NCBI GenBank assembly: GCA_027579435.1
Contig: JANBPK010001211.1
Location: forward strand, 31,951-95,950
DNA: 64,000 nt
Source of the DNA: Candolleomyces eurysporus
Lineage: Eukaryota > Basidiomycota > Agaricomycetes > Agaricales > Psathyrellaceae
Direction: 5' to 3'
The notes under the pieces were generated by a model. The model was not told the origin of the DNA. It saw nothing but the letters and a program-made list of their open reading frames with translations, and did no database searches. Shown here piece by piece: positions 24,486-35,997 of this stretch. The number at the start of each line of letters is the position of its first letter. The first letter of the stretch is position 1. The position numbers and the translations under genes were made by a program.

Positions 24486-24588
24486 GCCACAATAGAACCG
24501 GCGCGATGTGTGAAATTGAGATCATTTCTCGTTACTTGACCACGCACTCTCACTGCCAGAGCCAGCGCTCCCGCTGGTCCACCCTCAA

Positions 24589-26576
24589 ATGACACTCTTT
24601 CTTCCCCTCAACCCCAGCACTCCCTTGCCACAGTCCCCACCCTTTTTGAACCCACCGACGGACCGCAATGCGGGGATGACAAGGGTCGTTCAGGCACTTC
24701 TCAAGGCGAAGCGAATTGTTGTCATCTGCGGTGCGTGGCTGCCTCATGGCTTTATCTACCCCGCATCCTCATTCAATCTTATCTCTTCTTTCAGGCGCTG
24801 GAATTTCTGTGCAAGCTGGAATACCAGACTTTCGCTCAGCAGACGGCCTATTCAAAACTTTGAAGCGAGACAACCCAAGAGAGTCGCTGAACTCGGGAAA
24901 AGACCTCTTCGATGCATCCGTATTCAACGTGAGGCTTTAACTGCGCTCTGGGGTGAAAAAAGTCGTTAATCACATTAACCCGCTAGTCTGAGCACACGAC
25001 GACCCTCTTCTGCCAGATGATGGCCCAACTGTCGGACATGTCACAGAATGCAGAACCTACATCCTTCCATCAACTCCTGCGAGCCCTCGACGACAGGGGA
25101 CGGTTATTGCGTGTATACACGCAAAACATCGATGCTATCGAACAGAAATGCGGTCTTTCATTCGGTGTTCCAGACCCCGAAAGCAGGAAGTCCAGGGGCC
25201 GAGGGAAGACGAAAGCTACCAGCCGGTCGGACGAAGAAACCACTGATCAATCTATGGACGGGCAGCCTGAATCCTCAACATCCAGGCTTCCTACACCTAT
25301 CCCGGAAACTCCTCGTTGCATCCCCCTTCACGGCACATTGCAGTCAATGTATTGCCAAATATGCAGCAACTCGTTCCCTCTCTCGGACTACCTTCCTTCC
25401 CTCAACGCTGGCCTTCCCCCACATTGCCCAGAATGTGAAAGCATCGAGAGGACACGGGCCTTGATTGGTAAGCGTCCCAGGGCAATAGGCAAACTGCGTC
25501 CGAGTGTCGTTTTGTATAACGAGGCCCACAACAACGGAGAGGGCGTGGGTGATGTCGTACAGAAAGACCTGATTGGTTCGTCGAAGGGGAAAGGAAGGAG
25601 TGGTGCTGACTTTCTGTTGGTGGTTGGAACAAGTTTAAGGATTCCTGGTACGAAAAGGATGGTGCGTGAATTCGCCAAGGCCGTCAAGTCGCGGGGAACT
25701 GGGTCGGCGCCTTCGGGGAAGGAAGAAGCAGCGGGGGGTTCAGGTTCGACTACGCCGAATGATTCTTCCAGACGATCACCCAATATCGATGAAGATCCTC
25801 CGCCTCCTGCCGCTCCCCCTCCTCTGAAAGCAGTTTATCTTAATCTCGACTTCCCTGTCCCAACACGCGAGTGGGAGGGCGTGTTTGATGCATGGGTGCA
25901 GGGGGACGCGCAGGTTTTTGCCGATACATTGAGGGACGAGATAAAGAAAGAAGCAAAGGCCAAGCAACTGGCGTCGGAAAGGAAGAGAAGGAGAGAAGAG
26001 GAAGCTGCCGCCGCCGCCACTGCAGCGAAGGGGGAAGAAGAAGACATCGATGTTGAGATGTTGCCTCCCCCTCCACTACCGACACCACAGTCAACCCCGA
26101 AGAAACGGAATACGACAGCTAGCGCAGCACCCTCCAAACGACAGAAGAAAGGAGGTAAAGGCCATCAGCCTGCAGTTTGCGAATCGGAGGCCGTGGAACG
26201 CTTGACTATCAGGTTACCTGCCTCAACCCCAAGCGACAAACCCTTTCCTCCACAACTGCCACTACGTACCCCGCCCCGCCGTTCATCATCTTCATACAGC
26301 CAAGAGTTTCACGGTTATCTCTCTTTGCCAACTCCAGCGACCTCTCCGTCGTCGCAGACACGCTGGCAGCATCCCAGTAGAACGCCCCCACCTCAATTGT
26401 CGCCGTACTCGTTTGATCCTGAACTGCCTTGGTCCAGTCGGGGGTCGTACCGCCCCTCCATTTCTTCATTCAACATTCTGACATCCTCGATACGGTCTAC
26501 TCTGGAAGATCATGAGCGAGATTGCTTCCCTTCCTCTAATCTGGTCGAGGTTGGGCACTATGGGTTCCCAGGATAA
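24589..26576 (+). CDS. Sirtuin, NAD-dependent histone deacetylase, Hst3/Hst4-like
   Basis: Exons are 24589-24730, 24795-24928 and 24987-26576; 621 residues. Sirtuin marks in order: GAGISVQAGIPDFRSADGLF, TQNIDAIEQKCGL, the catalytic His in IPLHGTLQSMYC, zinc-type cysteine pairs CQIC and CPEC, RPSVVLYNE and VVGTSLRIPGTKRMVREFAK. The SGKDLFDASVF segment after the first motif is typical of the Hst3/Hst4 branch, which removes acetyl groups from histone H3 Lys56 in yeast and guards genome stability. A disordered insert of about 45 residues (KSRGRGKTKATSRSDEE and on) splits the catalytic core. The tail past residue 330 is long, with a coiled, charged, nuclear-signal-like part (KAKQLASERKRRREEE). The branch assignment is an inference from motifs. 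Confidence 0.85.
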
Positions 26577-28316
26577 ATAGGATAAGTTAAAATGGATGTT
26601 TTGCCGTATTCTGACAATTGGGGATTTTCAAGATCATCGATCGCACTTCGGACGGACTGTTCAGGGAATATACTTATTTTGTTGTGTACGTCTACTCGTC
26701 GTTGTACCATCAGTATCTCCCGGTCTTTTAGCCAGTTACCTACTTCCTCGTTTGCTATTCCCTTTTGCTTTGCTTGTTGTATTTATCGTACGGTGTATTA
26801 TTGTACTGAACCGCCATGTAATTAATTAACAAATGGGTCGTTGGCGCAGATCAAACATTGCTGGTTTCAAAAAGTATATCAGAGGTTTCAGATAGCGATT
26901 CGTGGAGGTGTAAGCTGTGGGACCTTGAAAATCGTATCATATCGATAGACTAACCTGGGAATGTAGCCCAGCGTCAGTGATGAGCGCTGGACTCGGGGGG
27001 AACCCCGACATTGCGGTCATTGCGGATCTGGGAGTCAATTAAAACTATGAGCTGGCACACGCTCTGCGAGCAGGTTTCAGAAGGTTGTCATACTCCAGAA
27101 GGTGACTGGTGAACTTGACCGACCTCTTGGTGCCCTGGCAGTTACCATGGTATGCGCACTGGGCGCATCATTTTCTCGCGCACCGTGACGCGCGCGTGAT
27201 GTTTGATCGACGCTTGATTATGGACTAACCACTTACCAAATTCAGCAGGTGATTGGAACTCCACAGGCAGTTTCATGTATAATGCAGAATGCCTTGGCGC
27301 AGTGTGATGGGTTTTTCACGGGGACTAATTCTGAGGGAGAGTGCGCACCGTATTCCATTTATGCAATGTGCAGTGAATCAGGGGGAGTAAACGTACGTAC
27401 GAACTGAGTCCGAAAGGCCTCGAAACAAGTGTTACACTTCGTCTCCGTTCGCCACGTATCTGAGGAAGGAGCTATACTGAAGGAGAGAGGCCAGGCCTAG
27501 GAGCACCATCCGAAGATGAGATTCCGAATACCCGTGGCATACAAGATCCCGCGGTATGCAGCACAGCAACATCCCTTTTTTTCCTGGCAATGGAACGTAA
27601 GGTTTGAAAAGGGTTTCCGAGTCAGCCTGCTGCTCACCCGGGTCATTTCTGGGACGACGTCAATTGCAGACGTCGCTATGTAAATGTATAGTGTTAAATT
27701 CTTATCGTTGTACTATGTCAGGAACACATGGACAATACTACGGTTTGACTAAGGCCAGAGTTCGTACGGGGTAGAACGCATTTCCATCCGTAGCCGATGA
27801 ATCGGGACACCGTTTGCTGAAAAGGGTTCTTTCAACACACTCACACCGTCTCCGGCGTGCTGCCTCCGAAACGTATATCCTATCTTGGCCTATTCACTGC
27901 ACCGGGAAGAGGTTGATTCAGAACTCTTCCATTCGTTCTCCCGTCGAGGGCGCCTATTCTCAAAATATAAGAATAGAATTGGCGGGGGTTAGTGGGCCCT
28001 TGTTTGAATTGCCCAGGTGCGGCGTCAATATATCACCGATTCACCGTGTGACAGCGGAACCATCGGAGGGTGCCTGATCCTTGAAGATTTGCGCTCACGC
28101 AGTTTCCTTCTGGCACATTTTGCTAAAGGCGGGCTTTCAATCGCCCAATTCGGTTGAAGGTACCGCAAATTTCGACCTTGATCCAACGGCGTCGATGGGA
28201 GTTTGAACGGACAATCCGCCGGAATATGCGAGGTAGAGTGGTACTGGCAGTCTTTTATCTGACGAAGAGACTAGAGTATGGAGCCATAGAGCACCGGGAG
28301 TCGTCTCCATCCCTGG
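26577..28316. other. Intergenic, 1.7 kb without a recognisable gene
   Basis: Several short frames exist but none has splice support or recognisable similarity. No terminal repeats or transposase-like frames were found. Confidence 0.45.
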
Positions 28317-28811
28317 ATGATCATTATCGGGGAGTCGCCCCCCAGTACAAGCTTCAAATCCGTTTCCATTGCGGAGACTTTTGTGGAGTACCTTCTCGAC
28401 GAAATCGAAGCTCCATCGCGCGAAGCTCAAACACAACTTCCGGTATCTATGTTCCGACTAATGCCAGCATGTTAGAACTGGATTCCTTACCTGCCCACTG
28501 GTTGTAGCTGTCCAAGCTGACCAATGATTTTATCAGTTCAATTGATATCTGATATTTTTTGATCGATTCCAACTTACACAGTCACAAAATCACGAATTTC
28601 GTGGCTATCAGACGAGTCGCCTTGTTTCGACGTAGTTGTTTATGGTAACTCGTCCGCCTTTCCTTGGATCGTGGATGAGGATCTGTTGTACTCGACGGTT
28701 CCCCCATCGACCGCTGCAACTGACGTGTCTGGCAAACTGGAGTATATCCTTGGGGAGTTGATGCCCAACCTACTATATGGTTTACCGGCGGTGCTCTACC
28801 TGACCTCTTAA
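28317..28811 (+). CDS. Small hypothetical protein, three exons
   Basis: Exons 28317-28442, 28508-28535 and 28582-28811 join in phase to 127 residues: an ATG start, then GESPPSTSFKSVSIAETFVE, a 28-nt middle exon, and a third exon with DESPCFDVVVYGNSSAFPWI and LGELMPNLLYGLPAVLYLTS before the TAA. All donors and acceptors are GT/AG and the length is divisible by three, which is the main evidence. The frame is closed by a stop shortly upstream, so this ATG is the likely start. The family is not recognised. It lies 20 bases before the start of the next gene, so one of the two models may be wrong at its edge. Confidence 0.4.
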
Positions 28812-28831
28812 AAACGACGTGGTCGTCGACT

Positions 28832-29562
28832 ATGGCCCTCAACACAATCCTCAACTTTCATCAATCCGACCCATTCACATTCCACCAAATGGCTAACATT
28901 CTGAACCCCTACGCAGATTGGCCTTCTCAGACATCCGTTTTCGGTGTCCTTCCTCCAGTCTCCCGTTCTCACACGTCGAACCCACCGGTCTTCACTTTCA
29001 ACTACGTCACTCTCAGCCCGGATGTCCTCAACTGCACGATCACTGGACCAGATGCGGTCCCGTACCTCCATGTCACCACGGTTGATGGAGGATATCGTAC
29101 AGTCTTCAGCAAGTCGAATAGTGGAGGGCTTGCCCGTATCGATTGGGCGGGACATGCATCCGTTGATATCCCCAACTGTATGGGCAAACAATTTATTGGC
29201 CAGTGGCTGGTGCCAGCCGGCGGAGGGTATGCTTTGTATCTCTGAATTAATATATGCTGCGTATTTATCTGTGACCTCCAGCCGCCGCATAATGACTGTG
29301 CGAGGCAGTAGATTCATGTGGGCCAGTGGTGACAATTGCATTTACGTAAGTTGAGTCGTTATCCGGGAGCTAGAAGTTGTGCTAAACTTCGCCCCAGCTT
29401 GACCGAGACGGTGCCCCGCCGTCGAATCATCCGCTGGCCCGCATCTACCATGTCCGCGAGGCTATCACACTCGAGCTGACTATTGAGGCGGTCCAACTCG
29501 GCCTTCTGGAGGCTGCTATTGTCGCCACTGTTGTTTTCCGCTCAAACCGCAACTTCGACTAG
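28832..29562 (+). CDS. DUF6593-like small protein
   Basis: Exons 28832-29226, 29282-29345 and 29398-29562 give 207 residues. The pattern is that of the small agaricomycete proteins I know as DUF6593: a beta-rich core with PYLHVTTVDGGYRTVFSKSN, GGLARIDWAGHASVDIPN, then RRIMTVRGSRFMW, LDRDGAPPSNHPLARIYHVR and a helical end in which LLEAAIVATVVFRSNRN is typical. The function of the family is not known; its members are often multicopy. The family name is given from memory of the pattern and is less certain than the gene model. Confidence 0.65.
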
Positions 29563-29882
29563 ACGATGGTTTTCCTTTATTTATCCAGAGTCAGAATAAA
29601 CCTTCTGGCCTGGATGCATCGATTTCTTAGACCGGTGACGACTTAGATTCTTAGAACCTCTATTTATTTTATGGACCCAGCTCTCATCCATCGTATGTAT
29701 CTTTAGCATTAATATTTATTTATCACGTCGTATTATTTGATGTGTCTCTGTAGCCATAAAGCTGTAGTCTTATAGTGTAGCCATATATAGATCAAGTATT
29801 GGTGTCTCTGCCACCCAGTGCATCCGTGATCTAATCCTGAACGCATTTTGAGCGAGGCGAGGTGAGGTGAGAGGGGGTTTCC
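29563..29882. other. Convergent 3' flanks
   Basis: Short AT-rich spacer between the stop codons of the DUF6593-like gene and the paladin-like gene, with ATTTATTTAT-like motifs suiting 3' ends. No gene. Confidence 0.4.
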
Positions 29883-32800
29883 CTAATCCAACGTTCTTCT
29901 GCTTAGCAGCTTAGTGATTTCTCTGTGTTCCCGCAGCCAAACAGGGAATGATGGGAACGAGCCCGCGGGGCTATCCCGCTCTCTTGATTCGATTAAGTAG
30001 TTGGCGAAAACGATCAGAGTCCCATAACGATACCTTCGATTCGGACGATCAGACAGCGCAGGGGGATAAAGGTAGATGCTGACTCACAAGTAGTTGACGG
30101 CAACGTGGCTCAGCTGTTTGAACTTGGCTGTGCCTTTCTGGCAAGCGTCCACCTTGAGTTTGTAGCTGGAAAGTCTTGGGATCAGCCTTCGCTCGATGAT
30201 GAGACTGAAGCGGAACTAACTCGTAGATTGCCTTACGGAGATTTTGGACATCTTGCATCAAATCAATGGCACGATCGGTCAAACGCTTCGCCACCTTGCC
30301 GTGCGATAGCACACCGACCAGATGTAGAATTGTCTTGTACTCCCCTGAAAGGCAATGTGTAAGACCAACTTCAATCCGAGGGGACATAGATAGAAGACAT
30401 ACCCGCTAGATAAGCCTCCTCCTCAGATGGGCCATCCATAGGATCATAAACCTCCAGTGAAATGTTATCCTCGATCAAACTCTCATTTCGATTTTCCCAT
30501 TTCAAAGTCGAAGCAATGAGGCAAGCGCTGACCATTCCTGTTGTTGTCCGACCACGACCCATCTGGCAGTTGAAGATAAAGTCGTGAGCAACGCCAACGC
30601 CGGATTGCACTCGATCTAGTAGTTGGGAGAGAGCGTCTGGAAGCGGCGCTTGCTCGTCCGTCTATCTGTAATGAGTATCTTGAACTTTGAAATCAATAAT
30701 ATGATTGACTTACGATAGCGACCCTACTATAATCGATCTTCGAGAAGACGTGCATTAGCGGAACAGTCAAAGAGACACAAAGTTGTTACTCACTCGATAT
30801 CCTTCTCGGATGATCTGGCTGAAAACATCCCGAGGCGTCATGATCTCATCTTCTGATACAAACTCCCAGATAGGTATGATAGAGAATACGCCTGGTCGCT
30901 CTTCAACTTCATCATGCAATAAAATGCGTCCGTCGCCTTGCTTCAATTCACGCAGCACATCCTTCTTGAAGTTCTCTTCCATAGCTTCAACAACGCCTGT
31001 CGTAACTCCCGTAGCTCTAGAAGTAAAGTGAGTACCTGTCTGTACTGACAATGATGACTGCGTACTCTAGATTCTCCAAAGGCTTGGTTACTTGACGTAA
31101 GACGTGTGGGCGGCCTGCGACATAGATAACAGGTTCCTGTTACTGCTGTCAGGTTTGAGTGTCCCAGAGAAAAGTCACATGTCCAAACCTCTCTTAATGA
31201 TGTCCAATACACTGTATTCTTCCCATTTGGACCGGCATCGACTCGTTCAAGCGCTCTCTTGAGTCTAAGGGGAGTTTTAGCATAGAGAAAGACACTTCAA
31301 TAGGTCATAGCATACCCTTCAACTGTTGGCATCCCACTAAAAAGAAGAGGTGAATTTTTTGGTCAGTAGGCCGTAAAGTGGTGACCGACCTTCCACAGAC
31401 CCCCTTATCCGACGTATCATCAATGACGAAGTCAATGCTATCATTGGGACTCGATGCACCGTCGGAAGATACTGCTCTTAGCGCCAGTGGGACGCGACGG
31501 AAGTTGGGAGAGCCCTCGATTCTCCTGTGAACTACAATCAGCACAGTAATACTGAAACTAGACAGCTTCAACGTACTCTGGCAAAGTCATTTTCTGCAGA
31601 TTCGAAAAGAAGTCGCTCTTGAGAATTGTAGATACCGAAAGGATGGTACCGGATCGATTCTGAACAATCTGAGTGACTTCATCCGGATCCGCAACATCTT
31701 CCTGATTTCCCGCACGTTCCAGAGGTTTCAGTGCATCCAAACCCTCCCCGAGTAGCTCCTTCTCAAAGGTTTTGATAACTACAGGAGCAGGTTGGTTCAG
31801 ATTGACATGAAAATGGACTAATCAAGCATCCTACCTGGGCGTTCCTTCACGAAGCTCTCGATAGGGGCGAAGGATTCCATCGTGTCGGGTTCCGTGGATT
31901 GGAGATATGCTTGGAAGATGATCAGCTCAAAATACCGACGGAGGTTATGGATCCCTGGCTTGAGTTAATAATTTTTTTTTACTAGGCGGCAAACTTTATT
32001 CATACCTTTAGCCGCATAAGCCCGCTTCTGCTTCTCGTCGGTCGCCTCTTCTGCTCTTGTGTGCGCCTCTTCTATTGCCTCTCGTAGGTGATACACTGCT
32101 GAGCATTGGTCAATAGCGTCATCAACAGCAGTTTTCACCGCGTGGCCACGGCGAACAACACGAAGGAGATCTATGACCTGGATCAGAAAGTGGAAAGACC
32201 AGGAAATTGACTGAAGTTTACTATTGATGACCGTATAGGAGTGTCGAGGTTTCGCAACCTTAGCCTCGAAACCACCATGCGCGGAAGCCATGGACATTGA
32301 CCTCAGAGGACTAGGGCGGCTAGTGGGAGCTGGCGTCACGGCGAGGTTGACCTGAAGCCATTGCCTAATCAATACGAGAATAATCTATCGAAGAACGTCA
32401 GAACGTCAGCCACTTAAGCGCCCTCTTGGTGGTGCAGTACGTACCGATGCCAACGTGCTCCGCCCTCGTCCAAGCTGGCAGTTAACAACGATCGGCGTGT
32501 TGGTACCAGCTCGCAACACGATCTCGATGAGGTCCTGAAGGTCTGCATGTTCGGGAGGCTTCTCCGCAGTGATAGGAACACGATTGTATTGCAAGACCCC
32601 GTCTCGGAAGTTCCTTCGAGAACCCATGACATCCTTCAACACCATAACATCTTCGGGATGAACTTCTTCCCAGACGGGGACGACGGCACCGTCAGGTGTT
32701 TCAGTGTGCAATAGCAAGCTAGGTTGTTGGATGGATCAGAAGACAGCACAACAGCAGAGTCCAGGAGACGCTGAACGCGACATACCGTCCACCAAAAGAT

Positions 32801-35667
32801 TCCAGCTCAGCTAAGACATCATCTCGTAACCTTTCCTCCAACACCTCCAGCCTTGATGCCGAGATACCACCATAATCTAAGGGCGGTAAGCTTGCTAAGC
32901 AAAGGGCCATAGAAATTAGAAACCCAACCTTTCATGTTTCGCAACGTGAATCTTTCTCGCCTCAAACAGTAGGGAGCACCATTGATGTAGACAATAGGCT
33001 CCTCCCGCAATGTGATCCATACAATTCTATGCGATGTGGGATGAGATGCTTTGATCCGTTGCAGCACTTCATCTATGGCTTCTGCCGTCGGTTGACCGAG
33101 CGCGTAAATGTTACTATCGGGTATCTGTCTGAAGTTGATGGCACCCCGGACACCGTGTTCGACATGGGTAGATTCTCGCAGCCATTGGTCGGACTTGAGC
33201 AGCATGCTATCGACGAAAACCGAAAATTAGAATGGTTCACATAGTAGCTATGAGCGGGAAAGGCAAACCTTTCGCGAAGAATGATTCCGCTTCGATGCTT
33301 GACGACATGGTCCGAGTACTCGTCACCGAGGATCTGGCCACCAGAGATAGCTACATTGTTCTTCGTCCCAGCTACCAGGGCACGTGTCTCGAGACCAGTC
33401 TTCGAGAGTGAAGAAAGATCGTTAACAGGCACGAAGACATTGAGCTTAGATCCTGAAGCTTTTCGGAGGAACGAGATTTGGCTAACGAAGAGCCTTGAGA
33501 GAAGGAGCTATGATCAATAAGAGCAACGTACGTCCATATCTCTGACCGGGTCTACAAACAAGGTGAGCAAGCCAAAGAAGATAAACAGTTCGCACAACTA
33601 ACCTTCAACCAGTCCGCAAACGTCCGCTGCGAAGAGTCTGCCGTAGTTTCTATGAAATTAGCAAATGCGATCATGAAAAAGCTGGGTGAACATGAGTACT
33701 TAGAACAGACGGTGTCGTTAGGAATGTACGCACTATTTTTCCAGAGATTTGACAGCCTTGTTCAGGAAGCCCTCTCCTCGAGCGTCGTCCATGCTTGTCA
33801 AAGAATACATCACTCGGTATCGGAGGATATCATCGCGCAGGTTGACGACTTGGTCCGCTACACGACAATGAGGTTTCCGTCAGTCATAAAGAGCAAGGTA
33901 CCACTTACTAGCATCTATCACACGATCCACCAATTTCTTGGACTGCAGACCATGGTCTAGACATCCAAGTAAGCTCTGGATTACTCCGTAATTACCCAAG
34001 TACGCTTTTCTCAGACTTTCGAGCAAGACAGGTTTGGCCATTAATAACTCAAGCGCCGAATGGGAGTTGGACTCGGGCAGGCCTATGTTCCAACATGAGC
34101 GCAATTTCACCACGAGTTCTGAGTCCTCTTACATTGCTGGAGGAGATAGGTCAATTGAAGAAGGGATTTGTTAAGCTCTTGCTGGGCATTCGCTTGCTCC
34201 AGAGACAATAGGATACGGGCTTCGAGTTGCTATTAAAAGAGTCAATCGTAATCTCGTGGGCATTTGGATGTCCTTACGGAATTATTAGGCTGGGGAGGCG
34301 GTGAGAACAAGTTCAGCTAAGGGTAGTATGTATATCACATACTGTAGATCCAGGGCTAGAGCCCGTGGCAAGACCGCCTCCGACCGTGGGTCTGAGTGAG
34401 TAGGGGTCGGGCATTCCTCGTGCTATAAGCTGCTTGCGCCTTACTAGGGAGGCAGCAACCATGGCAAAAGTGGTGCGAACCGCACCCATACCGCACGAGA
34501 ACACGAGAGAAGTTTTGGTAGGGTCAGTCGAGCGAATAACATTCAGATACGCATCGAGGTAGTTGTCCTGATTGCATTGCTAAGAGAGTGCGATCGATAA
34601 CGAAAGCTGGGAGACTTACTTCGATATTTCGGTCAGGGGGAATCGGAATACTGACCAATAGCATTAGTATCAAATTGACATCCTTCTTGCCTTGGGTTTC
34701 TTACCGATGGTACTGCAGGGCGCGCCGTGGTCAGATAACGGGCAAAGGTAAAAGAGAGTATTAAGAAACGCGTACGTCAACGTTCCATCCTTCGGTTTTC
34801 ATGTGTTCCCAGAGATCTCTAGACGTTTTAACGTTGTTGACGTCCACAGCCGTCCAAGTTGGTAGGATGGCGCCTTCCCCATTACTGTCCGACGCGACTT
34901 CGTTGTGCGTGAGGAGAACGCCCCCGTATCGAGCTGCCTCCTGGAGAATATCATTCTTCATTCGATTTTCGATGGCTTCTAAGTTCTCAGCACGGTCCGA
35001 TAGGGAGACACTCGTCCTTGGCTCTGAAGCATCACGAAGCACGAAAGGACGTCCAGATATGTAAACTGATTCGGTTGTCATAAGCCGCCGAAACGCAACA
35101 AAAGAAACGAGCAACGTGCCTAAAGGTTCTTCTCTGGTCGAGAACCAAACGACATGTGAAGGGTTAGAGATGCCCGGGCGACAACGCAAAACTGAAAGGA
35201 TCGCTCGCAACCCCTGAGTACGAGGTTGGGCAACGCCGAAAACGTTGAGGCCGCCTTGACGAGGAGCTCTGAAGTTCGGTGCTCCATGCACGTTGAGATC
35301 TAGATCCAGGGCACGGCCTGATGAAAAGCCGTATTCAATATGAAAATCCAGACGCAGTCAGACTCCTCCATCTCTCACCTGAAGGGTAATGATCGGTTTT
35401 GAGGATGAAGCCCCTCGATAAGACGCTCCCTGACCGTGTCTTAACGACGGAAGCCTCCGAGCGCTGCAGAAAACCTGTAAGGTCTAGTGCCGTCGGTTCT
35501 TTCCCCGTTTCTCGAAGCGAGTCGGAATTTATCCGCCTATGACCTCCTTCCAAAGGAGGCGGGATCGAAATTGGTCGCGTCATCTCCATCGGCTTGGCCC
35601 TTGGTGAAGATGGCACCGTAATGGATCGTCCGTCTTGCCTAAGAGCATTCAGATGCTTATCGGACAT
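29883..35667 (-). CDS. Paladin-like protein with three phosphatase repeats
   Basis: Large gene with many small introns. Each of three repeats opens with a strand like VVKTRSGSVLS / VVKHRSGIILRE / IVQNRSGTILS. Then come a block such as VVWFSTREEPLVYISGRPFV or IVWITLREEPIVYINGAPYC, a block like DYHRIPIPPDR or YNRVPITAEKPPEH, and a CX5R loop: VFSCGMGAVRTT (near 34490), VNCQLGRGRST (near 32480) and FNCQMGRGRTTTGMV (near 30550). This is the layout of animal paladin (PALD1) and its fungal relatives. Animal paladin has been reported to act on phosphoinositides; the fungal substrate is unknown. The N-terminus is disordered. The last exon, entered by splicing at a GTGAGT donor near 30086, ends LSRRTLD. 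Start and end are well supported, some internal exons only roughly placed. Confidence 0.85.
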
Positions 35668-35997
35668 GGTGGAGAGGAGGAAACCTTGCAACACGTTGTA
35701 TTGGCAAGGCGGACGGACCCAGGAGATCATGCAGCATCTGTTTGGTGACCCTCAGCATGCAGGTAGATCCGTCAACACCTATTCTAGGGTTATTCATATC
35801 TATATTTGATCAACGTCATGATCATTGTGTGATCAACGACGTGGAATATGGTTGGGTGCTTGTCCTTCCTTTATCCTCTGAAACGGCACAATGAAATAAA
35901 CTCTGACACCCTCCTTGACTTCTATTTAAACTCTTGACCGTTCTTGTTCTCGACCACGACTTCACCCCTCGCAGCACTCGCGCACACACTCTCGAAA
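35668..35997. promoter_or_regulatory. Divergent promoter, paladin-like / glycosyltransferase-like genes
   Basis: A 330-bp head-to-head spacer. TGATCAACG occurs at 35807-35815 and again at 35830-35838, with the palindrome ATGATCAT between them, so the centre holds three closely related TGATCA-type elements. A protein-binding site is possible; none is known to me with this exact sequence. Confidence 0.4.

Noticed and set aside
28137..28436. A minus-strand frame of 99 codons
   Set aside because: Opposite to the better supported three-exon plus-strand model; its composition mirrors that strand.
29974..30086. TGA at 30084 as the end of the paladin-like gene
   Set aside because: The TGA lies inside a GTGAGT donor; splicing adds a conserved-looking last exon (YRYGTLIVFANYLIESRERD), so the gene ends at 29883.
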